Below are positions 44,901 to 51,864 of a stretch of DNA of 64,000 nt, in pieces (within the stretch, counting starts at the first letter, position 1; every line of letters begins with the position of its first letter). The notes under the pieces were generated by a model that saw nothing but the letters and a program-made list of their open reading frames with translations, ran no database searches and was not told where the DNA came from. The translations under genes were made by a program, and so were the position numbers. Where the stretch lies: contig NZ_JAUSXY010000001.1 of NCBI RefSeq assembly GCF_030944625.1, positions 2,418,001 to 2,482,000 on the forward strand, read 5' to 3'. The stretch comes from Arthrobacter sp. SLBN-112. Its GTDB lineage: Bacteria > Actinomycetota > Actinomycetes > Actinomycetales > Micrococcaceae.

Positions 44901-45930
44901 CTTGCGAGACCCGCTCGATGGGAAGGCGCTGGACCTTGGTGCGGTGCGAATACCGGGAAATACGTGCAGTGCCCGTATCCACGACATATTTGATGCCCGG
45001 AACCGTCAGCGATGTTTCGGCCACATTGGTGGCCAGGATGATCCGGCGCTTGCTGCCCGGGTGGAACACTTTGTGCTGCTCCTGCAGGCTGAGGCGGGCG
45101 AACAGGGGGAGGATCTCGGCGTTGGCCAGCCTGCGGTTGGCCTGGAGGCGTGGCTGCAGCGCCTCGGCCGCGTCACGGATTTCGCGCTCGCCGGAAAAGA
45201 ACACCAGGATGTCGCCGGGGGCCTCCGCCGCCAGTTCGTCGACGGCGTCGCACACGGCGTCCAGGGGATCGCGGTCTTCCTCGAGTTCGTCGTCCGAGAC
45301 GTCGTCCTCATCCGATTTCGGCTGTGACAGCGGCCGGTACCGCACTTCGACGGGGTACGTGCGGCCCGAAACCTCAATGATGGGAGCCGGTTTGTCCGAA
45401 CTGCCGAAGTGGTTGGCGAACCGTTCGGGGTCAATGGTGGCCGAGGTGATGATGACCTTCAGGTCCGGCCGCTGGGGGAGGATCCGCTTGAGGTAGCCCA
45501 GGATGAAGTCGATGTTCAGGCTTCGTTCGTGGGCCTCATCGATGATGATGGTGCTGTATTTGCGCAGCAGCTTGTCGCGCTGGATCTCGGCAAGCAGGAT
45601 GCCGTCGGTCATCAGTTTGACCTTGGTTTCCTTGCTGACCTCGCCGGTGAACCTGACCTGGAAGCCGATCTCCTGGCCTATCTCCACGCCCACTTCTTCC
45701 GCGATGCGCTCGGCCACGGTGCGGGCGGCCAGCCGGCGGGGCTGGGTGTGCCCGATCAGGCCCTTCTCGCCCAAGCCCAGTTCCAAGCACATCTTGGGGA
45801 TCTGGGTGGTCTTGCCGGAGCCGGTCTCGCCGGCGATGATAGTCACCTGGTTGGCGGCGATCGCGGCCATCAGGTCCTCGCGGCGCTCGGAAACCGGGAG
45901 CTCGGCGGGATAGGAAATATGAAAAGTCAT
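41944..45930 (-). CDS. hrpA: ATP-dependent RNA helicase HrpA (DEAH box)
   Basis: 1328 residues. Helicase motifs are GETGSGKTTQIPKMCLE (I), IIDEAHERSLNIDF (II, DEAH), TSATIDPERF (III), and QRSGRCGRVSDG (VI), followed by HA2, OB and the long DUF3418 domain typical of HrpA. It unwinds RNA and in other bacteria rescues collided ribosomes or processes mRNA. A linker around residues 1000-1060 is Ala/Gln-rich. ATG 45930 has TAGACT 10 nt upstream on the minus strand, giving a very short leader. Confidence 0.94.
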   Translation of the reverse strand: MTFHISYPAELPVSERREDLMAAIAANQVTIIAGETGSGKTTQIPKMCLELGLGEKGLIGHTQPRRLAARTVAERIAEEVGVEIGQEIGFQVRFTGEVSKETKVKLMTDGILLAEIQRDKLLRKYSTIIIDEAHERSLNIDFILGYLKRILPQRPDLKVIITSATIDPERFANHFGSSDKPAPIIEVSGRTYPVEVRYRPLSQPKSDEDDVSDDELEEDRDPLDAVCDAVDELAAEAPGDILVFFSGEREIRDAAEALQPRLQANRRLANAEILPLFARLSLQEQHKVFHPGSKRRIILATNVAETSLTVPGIKYVVDTGTARISRYSHRTKVQRLPIERVSQASANQRSGRCGRVSDGIAIRLYSEEDFESRPKFTDPEILRTNLAAVILQMTAMGVAKSPKDVEDFPFVEPPETRAINDGVTLLRELGALAPPRPQHAAGSPEAGATGGTRGSGLTAVGQKLAQLPVDPRLGRMIVEAGKRGCVREVMVLAAALTIQDPRERPTDKQQLAAEKHNRFRDENSDFTGFLNLWNYLQEKQQELSSSAFRRLCRAEFINYLRVREWQDLFAQLRQLARPLGISLDNKRLTDPVGNHDGIHISLLSGLLSHIGILDERKREYAGARGSRFAIFPGSALFKKSPTFVMAAELVETSRLWARVAAKFDPVWAEQVAPDLVKRSYSEPHWSTKQGAVMAYEKVTLYGVPIIAQRRINYGRVDPVVARELFIRHALVEGDWRTHHKFFHRNRALLHEVEELEARMRRRDLMVDDETLFDFYDVRIGPDVVSERHFDKWWKDARRENPDLLDYDKSLLLSDDAEDLDESAYPKTWLHKGFDLPLTYEFHPVAPGASPDPSDGVTAEVPVLFLNQLDDAPFRWLIPGQRVELVTALIKSLPKQVRKNFVPAPDVARQAVALLESDFDPATDELEPSLELALRRLRGAIIPPGSWNWDAVPAHLRVSFKVVDSTGKLLGEGKDLAGLQEELAPATRRAIAESLGATPASTVPGARSQAHRRGSKASDDGSAAPQQASGVAGQRATAGFVEQDGLTEWSFGTIERQVSSMVKGHTVTGYPALVDQGKSVSLRVFQTPEEQLEAMRGGVIRLLALRVPAPDRYVLEHLSNTEKLTFSQNPHGSVSALIADCALAAIDKLTPVDLPWDRTAFDALYEVVRAELIDTVFTVTAVVERILASTRRIEKQLKGTTSLALISALNDIKSQLEQLVYPGFVARTGYAQLSQLPRYLAAIEKRLERLPGNVQRDAVHMAVVQRLEDDYDDAVSALLPGRRAGRELTQVRWMLEELRVSLFAVELGTAYSVSEKRIRAVLNKALAPA

Positions 45931-45993
45931 GGCTGCAGACAGTCTACTGCGGCCCGGCGGAGCTCCCGGCAGGGGCCGGCCCGAGGCCTGCCG

Positions 45994-46332
45994 TCAGGCC
46001 GGACCTTCCGGCCCCTCTGCGGCACCTGCACCACCAGTGGATTTCTCCGCGGCGGCCCGCGCAGTGTCCACCAGTATCCGCCATGGACCGGTGAGGGCCT
46101 GTTCCGGAAGTGCCGCCCTGCGCTGGCCGGCGGTGATGGAGTAGATGAAGCGGTCGGGCTGCGGTGCCTCGAAGGCGGCGGCCGCTGCCCGCTTCGTGCT
46201 GGGAACCGCATCCCACGGGCAGGCCTCGAGGATGGGCTGCCACTGGCTGAGGTCGCTGTCCGTCCGGGCGTCAACGGTCCACACCCTGGTGATGGCCGCG
46301 ATCCCGCCGGTGCGCTCCACCTTGATCTTCAT
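45994..46332 (-). CDS. Emfourin, probable protealysin inhibitor
   Basis: 112 residues beginning KIKVERTGGIAAITRVWTVD, the N-terminal pattern of the emfourin (M4in) family that inhibits protealysin-like M4 peptidases. The following segment (WQPILEACPWDAVP, DRFIYSIT, PWRILVDTARA) fits the family outline. It lies 61 nt downstream of an M4 peptidase gene on the same strand, the arrangement described for protealysin and emfourin. No signal peptide is present, so it should act in the cytosol. ATG 46332 is chosen because family likeness starts there. Confidence 0.82.
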   Translation of the reverse strand: MKIKVERTGGIAAITRVWTVDARTDSDLSQWQPILEACPWDAVPSTKRAAAAAFEAPQPDRFIYSITAGQRRAALPEQALTGPWRILVDTARAAAEKSTGGAGAAEGPEGPA

Positions 46333-46393
46333 TGCAGGCCCCTGGGCTTTTCGGACATTTCGGCGGCCGGAGGCCGGCACGCCGGAACAGTGG

Positions 46394-47446
46394 TTAAACC
46401 TTGACCCCCACAGTTTCCCACGCACCGCGTACGGCGTCATGCTCCTTGGTTCCGGAACCGGACAGGTCCGCAGCAGCGCGCACCGTGGCACGGGCAAAGA
46501 CGGTGAACGTGGCTGTGGCCGGCAACGACCCGTTGGTCAGTGCCTCGTACCAGATCCGGCCGGGCGCGTCCCAGGCATTACCGCCGAGTGCGCTGGCCAC
46601 CAGGTAGAAGGCGCGGTTGGGGATGCCGGAGTTGATGTGGACGCCACCGTTGTCCGCGCTGGTCCGGACGTAGGAGTCCATCGAGTCCGGTTGCGGGTCC
46701 TTGCCGAGCACGTCGTCGTCGTACGCTGTTCCGGGCGCCTTCATGGAGCGGAGGGCCGCTCCTTGCACCTGGGGCGTAAAGAGGCCTTCACCGATCAACC
46801 AGCTTGCCTGGGCGGCGGACTGTTTCCTGATGAACTGTTCAACGAGCGCGCCGAAGACGTCGGACATCGATTCGTTCAGGGCACCGGCCTGGTTCCGGTA
46901 AGCGAGCCCGGCAGAGTATTGGGTCACGCCGTGGGCAAGCTCATGCCCGATGACACTGACGGACTTGGTGAAGCGTTCGAAGACCTTTCCGTCGCCATCA
47001 CCGAACACCATCTGGCTGCCGTTCCAAAAGGCATTGTCGTACAGCTTGCCGAAGTGCACCGTGGCATCAAGCTTCATGCCGCGTCCGTCCACTGAGTCCC
47101 GCCCGAATGCTTCGGCATACAGCCGGTGCGTATGCCCCAGCCCGTCATAGGCCTCATCGGTGGCGGGGTCGCCGGTGGGTGCTGCACCTTCCGTGCGGAC
47201 CAGGGTGCCTGGGAGCGTTTCGGCGCCTCCGGCGTCGTAAATGGTGCGGTTCACCGGTTCCGGCGTTGCCTGGCGCAAGCCCTCCGGGACGGCGGGCACG
47301 CCCTGTGCACGTGCAGCCTGGAACGATTCGACATGTCCCAGGGCTTTCCTGGCGGCGCTCGCCGCGGAAGAATATTCCGGTGCAGCCTGCCGGGCCAGCC
47401 GCCGCAACAGGTATGGCGGAACGATGGAACAGAACGGAACATGCAT
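46394..47446 (-). CDS. M4 family metallopeptidase, protealysin-like
   Basis: 350 residues. Zinc motif GHELAHG (HExxH) and the third ligand Glu in NESMSDVFG are intact, and the catalytic His lies in GGVHINSGIPN. It lacks both a signal peptide and the long FTP-PepSY propeptide of thermolysin. Instead it has a short propeptide starting HVPFCSIVPPYLLRRLA, whose PPYL element marks protealysin-type enzymes, which are cytosolic and may be exported without a signal. TAGGCT on the minus strand at about 47474-47479 is a possible -10 box. Its likely inhibitor is encoded next. Confidence 0.9.
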   Translation of the reverse strand: MHVPFCSIVPPYLLRRLARQAAPEYSSAASAARKALGHVESFQAARAQGVPAVPEGLRQATPEPVNRTIYDAGGAETLPGTLVRTEGAAPTGDPATDEAYDGLGHTHRLYAEAFGRDSVDGRGMKLDATVHFGKLYDNAFWNGSQMVFGDGDGKVFERFTKSVSVIGHELAHGVTQYSAGLAYRNQAGALNESMSDVFGALVEQFIRKQSAAQASWLIGEGLFTPQVQGAALRSMKAPGTAYDDDVLGKDPQPDSMDSYVRTSADNGGVHINSGIPNRAFYLVASALGGNAWDAPGRIWYEALTNGSLPATATFTVFARATVRAAADLSGSGTKEHDAVRGAWETVGVKV

Positions 47447-47560
47447 GGCGTACCCCCTCAGTTAGGTCTTTTCAGCCTACGAGCGGGCACTGACAATCGG
47501 CGGCAGCACTGCACCCGGAGTTGTTCGGCCGTGCCGGCGGCCAGGAGCGGGCCGGTTGGG

Positions 47561-47566
47561 TACGGT
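47561..47566 (+). promoter_or_regulatory. Leaderless-type -10 box before the CDF transporter
   Basis: TACGGT, 6 nt before ATG 47573, no Shine-Dalgarno sequence. Confidence 0.5.
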
Positions 47567-47572
47567 AGGCGC

Positions 47573-48523
47573 ATGGCGCAAACCGAAAAGCGATCCAAGC
47601 CCGGTTCCACGCTGCTGACGGTCATGATCGCGTTCGCGGCCAATATCGTTGTGGCGGCGGCGAAATCGGTGGCGGCCGTGCTGTCCGGGTCGGCCTCGAT
47701 GGCCGCGGAGGCAGCGCATTCCTGGGCGGATACCGGAAACCAGGTGTTCCTGTTCTTCGCGGAGCGGCGGTCCGCCCGGCCCCGCGACAAGGGCCACCCC
47801 ATGGGCTACGGGCGGGAAGCCTACGTATGGTCGATGTTCGCGGCTTTTGGGCTTTTCACCGCCGGCGCGGTGGTTTCCATCATGCGCGGCGTCCAGGAGA
47901 TCATTCAGCCCGAGCCCGCGGCCGACTTCATGGTGGCCTACGTGGTCCTGGCCGTCGCATTCGTTTTTGAAGGGATTTCCTTCATCCAGGCCTTCCGCGA
48001 AACCCGGAAGGCGGCCCATGAGTTGGAACGGCACACGCTGGAGCAGGTCCTCATCAGCTCCGACCCCACCCTGCGGGCCGTCTTCGCGGAGGATGCGGCT
48101 GCGCTGATCGGCCTCGTCGTGGCGTTTGTTGGGGTGTTCCTGCACCAAGTCACCGGGTCGCCGTTGCCCGATGCCATCGGTTCGATCGTCGTGGGGGTGC
48201 TGCTCGCCGTCGTCGCCGTCCTCCTGATCGACCGCAACAGGCGCTTCCTCGTGGGCCAGGGCGTCACCCCGGACATCGAACGGTCCATGGCCCGGCGGAT
48301 GCTGGAGCACCAGGACATCGCCAGGCTCACGTATCTGCACCTTGAATTTGTCGGGCCCCGGAAGCTGTACCTCGTTGCGGCCGTGGACCTGGAGGGCGAC
48401 CACCCTGAGCACGAGGTGGCGGTGGCCCTGCGCCGGATCGAGCGCGAGCTCGAGGACCACGAGACGGTGGAGGAAGCCGTGCTGACCCTGGCGACCCCGG
48501 ACGAGGCCGCCCTGCGTTTTTAG
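47573..48523 (+). CDS. Cation diffusion facilitator family transporter
   Basis: 316 residues, six transmembrane segments and a cytosolic C-terminal domain. The transport site in helix 2 reads AAHSWADTGNQ and that in helix 5 FAEDAAALIGLV, the SLC30A9-like branch in which the classic HxxxD pair is altered. It would export divalent metal (Zn, Mn, Fe or Co; not decidable from sequence) in exchange for protons. ATG 47573 begins the family similarity; a long upstream frame is not coding. A strong terminator follows the stop. Confidence 0.88.
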   Translation: MAQTEKRSKPGSTLLTVMIAFAANIVVAAAKSVAAVLSGSASMAAEAAHSWADTGNQVFLFFAERRSARPRDKGHPMGYGREAYVWSMFAAFGLFTAGAVVSIMRGVQEIIQPEPAADFMVAYVVLAVAFVFEGISFIQAFRETRKAAHELERHTLEQVLISSDPTLRAVFAEDAAALIGLVVAFVGVFLHQVTGSPLPDAIGSIVVGVLLAVVAVLLIDRNRRFLVGQGVTPDIERSMARRMLEHQDIARLTYLHLEFVGPRKLYLVAAVDLEGDHPEHEVAVALRRIERELEDHETVEEAVLTLATPDEAALRF

Positions 48524-48537
48524 GCGACCAAAACCGA

Positions 48538-48573
48538 AAAACCCCCGCCGCTTCAGTGAAGCGGCGGGGGTTT
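48538..48573. terminator. Terminator between the CDF gene and tRNA-Arg
   Basis: AAACCCCCGCCGCTTC pairs with GAAGCGGCGGGGGTTT over a 3-nt AGT loop, flanked by A and T runs. It can terminate the transporter mRNA and, on the other strand, the tRNA. Confidence 0.85.
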
Positions 48574-48577
48574 CCTG

Positions 48578-48653
48578 TGGTGCCCTCGATAGGATTCGAA
48601 CCTACGACCTTCTGCTCCGGAGGCAGACGCTCTATCCCCTGAGCTACGAGGGC
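48578..48653 (-). tRNA. tRNA-Arg (anticodon CCG)
   Basis: 76 nt on the minus strand with encoded CCA. Acceptor stem GCCCUCG/CGAGGGC, D-arm AGCUCAGGGGAUAGAGC, anticodon loop CUCCGGA giving CCG, and T-arm with GGUUCGAAUCC are all intact. It reads CGG codons. Confidence 0.97.
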
Positions 48654-48762
48654 AATTCGGATTTCCTGCCGTTCCCGGCGGGACGTCCTAGAGCTTAGCA
48701 GGAAGGTGGCCCGCAAGGGAAAACCGTCGTCGGCAGCATGCCGTCGGCACGCGGTGGGCCGC

Positions 48763-50335
48763 TCAGTAGCCGGAAAAGGAGTCGGTGTGGACGCGGCGCG
48801 CACCGGCCCTTCGGGCAGCGCGGCGCAGTTCCGCCACGCTGGCCGGGGAACCGGACACGTAGACTTCCCGGCCGGCGATATCCGGAACAAGGGTGGTGAG
48901 CAGGTCTCCATCCAGCCGTTGACCCGGGTTGTCGATGCCGGCACCTTCGGGACGGGAGGAAGCGGGAGCCAGTCCCGGCGGCGGCCCGGAACCGTCCGCG
49001 ACCCGCACCAGCACCCGGATGCCTGAACTCCGGAGTTCGTCCGCGTACCGCCACCTCGCCGGCGCTCCGGGCCAGCAGCAGGAGCACGGCGTCCCGGTCC
49101 CGCAGGCCGCCGGAGGACAGGTGCGAAACGAAGGGCGTGATGCCGATGCCCGCCGCGATCAGCAGCACGGGCCGGCGGGGATCGCGGGGAAGGACGAAGT
49201 CGCCGCCCACGGATGTGGCCGTGACTTCATCGCCCGGGCGCAGGTCCAGCAACGCCTTCTTGGCACCGGAGAGCGGCCCGGCCGTCTGCACCCCGAACCG
49301 GAGGAGCCGGTCGCGCGGGGAGCCCGTCAGGCTGAACACCCGGCGCCGCCCTTTGCCGTCACGCTTCCCGTGCGGAAGATCCAGTTCCATGTACTGCCCG
49401 GGCACGAACCGGACCAGCCGGGACGGTTCGAACGAGAATTCGGTGGTGCTGGGCGTCAACGGCCGGGTGCCAACCAGCCGAAGCTTCACCGCGCCGCGCT
49501 GGCCGGCCATGAAGGCAAGGAGGTTGCCGGCCAACAGGGCCGCTTCCGGCGAATTGGCAAAGATCCCCAGGTTGTAGGGGACGGCAAACAGAATCCCCAC
49601 CACGGCGGCCAGGGCAAGTTGCTGCCAACGGCGCGGAGGCAGGGTCAGGGGTTCGGTGAGCATGAATCCCACGAAGAACAGCACCGGCCGCTGGGCCAGG
49701 GCCTGGTAGACGCCCATGCCGGCTGTCATGCCCGCACGGAGCAGTTCAACGGTGATGATGGCCGTGGCCACCACGGTGAATACAGACGCCATCAGGATCT
49801 TGCGGGTCCGGTACAGGACCAACACCACGCCCGGAACCACCAGCCACAGCATGGCAGGAGTGGCGGCCCACCAGGTGGCGATGTTCAGTCCGGTGAGTCC
49901 GGTGACGAAAGCCCCCGCCGCGGCCGGATTGAAGATGTGCCGCCCCCGCCATGCCAAGGCATATTTCGACGCCGAGGCCAGGATGCACGCCAGCGCCACC
50001 CCCGCCAGATCCATCAGTTGCAGTGACGGCCAGAACAGGAAGTACAGCAGGAGCCCCGTGATCAGCGACGACTCCGAATGGGGATTCACCCGGAATACCG
50101 CGGCCAGCCCGCGGTTGGTGGCATAGGTCAGCGCCAGGCACAGTGCCAGGTGCGCCAGCATGTCCGGAATGCCGAACGTCAGCCAGCCCAGCACGTCAAG
50201 GAGCAGGCTGTAGGCGGCAAGGACGGCCAGGACCAGCAGGATCAGCCGGTACATGGTGAGTTTGCCCACGGCTGTGCCCACCCGGCCGGCCAGCGAGGGA
50301 AGCGGACCTGCTTGCGGCGTTTCCACGGGGTTCAT
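48763..50335 (-). pseudogene. NqrB/RnfD-like membrane domain fused to an FNR-type reductase, frameshifted
   Basis: A fusion of about 524 residues. The N-terminal half has about eight transmembrane segments with NqrB/RnfD motifs (GRHIFNPAAAGAFVTG, FMLTEPLTLPP); the SGAT-type covalent flavin site of NqrB is not seen. The C-terminal half is a ferredoxin-NADP reductase-like module with VFSLTGSP for FAD and LIAAGIGITPF for NAD(P). One extra base near 49047-49052 (GTGGCGGTACGC on the coding strand) breaks the frame after SAGEVA; YADELRSSGIRVLVRV follows in the other frame and ends FSGY at 48763. ATG 50335 overlaps the apbE stop. Confidence 0.83.
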
Positions 50336-51204
50336 GAGAACAGTGTCCCTTCGAAAGCGGCTGAATAGGCTGCGCTGCCGTCGGAAAAGACGGTCAGCCA
50401 TGAAAACTCGAACTCCTCCTGGAGCGTGCCGCCGGGAACGAAGAAAAGCGCCGTCGCCAGGGCGTCGGCCAGCATCGCGGTGTCCGCCAGTGCCCAGGTG
50501 GCGACGGCGGTCCGCACCGGCTGCCCGGTTGTTCCGTCGAGAACGTGGTGCAGTCCGTCGCCCCAGGCGCGCCGGTTGGCCGCGGAGGCACAGAGGGCGC
50601 GCCCGGCCAGCTCCACGACGCCGATAGCCTGGGCCCGGTTGTAGGGGTGTTCGAGCGCCACGCTGATGGGGTCCGGGCCGCGGACCAGGAGATCGCCGCT
50701 GGCATCGATAATGAAGGAGCCGGCCCCGGCGGCCTCCAGTTCGGCAGCCAGCAGGTCCACCAGCAAACCCTTGCCTGCGGCGCCGATGTCCAGCACCACC
50801 GGCGCGCTGGCAGCCACGTCCGCCCCTGACCAGCTGAGGACCGACTCCCAGGCCGGCGCCGGGAGTGGCGGACCTGCGGGCGCTAGCGAGTAGGCAGGAT
50901 CGTAGCCCAGGCGCTCCAGGCTGGCGCCGATCAGCGGCGTCATGGCACCACCGGTCAATCCATACAGTGTGGAATACAGCCGGCCGAGCGCTGCGGCTTC
51001 GTCGGGAAACCGGTAATGCCCCGGCTTGCGTGCCATCTCTGCGACCAGGGAGTCGGCCCTGAATCGGGACCACGCGGCGTCGAACCTTTCAACGCGGTCC
51101 AGGAGGCGCGCCCGCAGCGGCGCCGTCAAGGGCAGGGGAGTGGAAATCTCCCACTCGGTGCCGATCCCCTGGAACGGAAAGCCCTCCCAATCCGTGACGG
51201 GCAC
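50332..51204 (-). CDS. apbE: FAD:protein FMN transferase (ApbE)
   Basis: 290 residues. It moves FMN from FAD onto Thr or Ser of partner flavoproteins. Family blocks are RFDAAWSRFRADSLV, GGAMTPLIGASLERLGYD, VVLDIGAAGKGLLVDLLA and the metal-binding WALADTAMLADALATALF region. No signal peptide or lipobox is seen, so flavinylation may occur in the cytoplasm before export, or the start is different. GTG 51204 lies 4 nt after the FMN-binding gene. The downstream membrane reductase overlaps its stop. Confidence 0.88.
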   Translation of the reverse strand: MPVTDWEGFPFQGIGTEWEISTPLPLTAPLRARLLDRVERFDAAWSRFRADSLVAEMARKPGHYRFPDEAAALGRLYSTLYGLTGGAMTPLIGASLERLGYDPAYSLAPAGPPLPAPAWESVLSWSGADVAASAPVVLDIGAAGKGLLVDLLAAELEAAGAGSFIIDASGDLLVRGPDPISVALEHPYNRAQAIGVVELAGRALCASAANRRAWGDGLHHVLDGTTGQPVRTAVATWALADTAMLADALATALFFVPGGTLQEEFEFSWLTVFSDGSAAYSAAFEGTLFS

Positions 51205-51207
51205 CGC

Positions 51208-51750
51208 CTACTGCGCCTCCGACTTGATCTTCCCCACGGCCTGGTTGAAACCTCCGCTGGTCAGTGATGAGCCGGCAACCTTGGAAACGTTGAGTTCGTC
51301 GAGGTTCCTGCCCACCACCTGCGCTGCGATGCCGCCGGCGAACTCGCCCTGGAACTTGCGGGTATTCGGATTGGAAGGGTGTTGGGTGATCTTCACATCG
51401 GTGACTTTTCCCGCCGCCACCGTCAGTTGCACGCCGACGGTCTCGGTGCCGTTGGGCGAGACATAGTTTCCATCCGCACTGTACGTGCCGTCCTTGTAGC
51501 CGCCGCTGCCGGCCAGGGCGGTGGAGCCGCCCGAGGGCGCGGCGGCCGTGCTGCCGGCTGCGCCGGTGTTGGCCGGCGGGGCTTCGGCCGCCGATGGTGC
51601 GCAGCCGGCGACGGTCCCGGCCAGTGACAAACCGGCAATTCCGGCATAGAGGGTCCGGCGGACGGCTCCGCTGCGTGCCGATGGGCCTGCGGGTACGGAC
51701 GGGCTTTGGCGGGGGGAGGGTCTCATGAAGGCTCTCATCTCTCGGGTCAT
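51208..51750 (-). CDS. FMN-binding domain lipoprotein
   Basis: 180 residues: basic N-terminus, hydrophobic stretch and lipobox VAGC, an Ala/Ser/Gly linker, then an FMN-binding domain (YKDGTYSADGNYVSPNGTETV, GKVTDVKITQHPSNP). The site aligning with the SGAT flavinylation motif is AGSSLTSGGFNQAV, so Ser would replace the usual Thr as attachment point. It should hang outside the membrane and pass electrons to or from the NqrB-FNR protein. Three in-frame ATGs (51750, 51738, 51726) are possible starts; none has a clear ribosome-binding site. Confidence 0.83.
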   Translation of the reverse strand: MTREMRAFMRPSPRQSPSVPAGPSARSGAVRRTLYAGIAGLSLAGTVAGCAPSAAEAPPANTGAAGSTAAAPSGGSTALAGSGGYKDGTYSADGNYVSPNGTETVGVQLTVAAGKVTDVKITQHPSNPNTRKFQGEFAGGIAAQVVGRNLDELNVSKVAGSSLTSGGFNQAVGKIKSEAQ

Positions 51751-51852
51751 GCCGTGCGGGCAGTGGCTACGCTCTGGACAACGCCGGATCAGCCCGAAAG
51801 GTTCACCCGGTGCCAGGGCGGCGTCAAATTCTTTGCTGTCACTGGCCCCCGG

Positions 51853-51858
51853 TAGGCT
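51853..51858 (+). promoter_or_regulatory. Leaderless-type -10 box before argS
   Basis: TAGGCT, 6 nt before GTG 51865. Confidence 0.5.
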
Positions 51859-51864
51859 AGAGGG

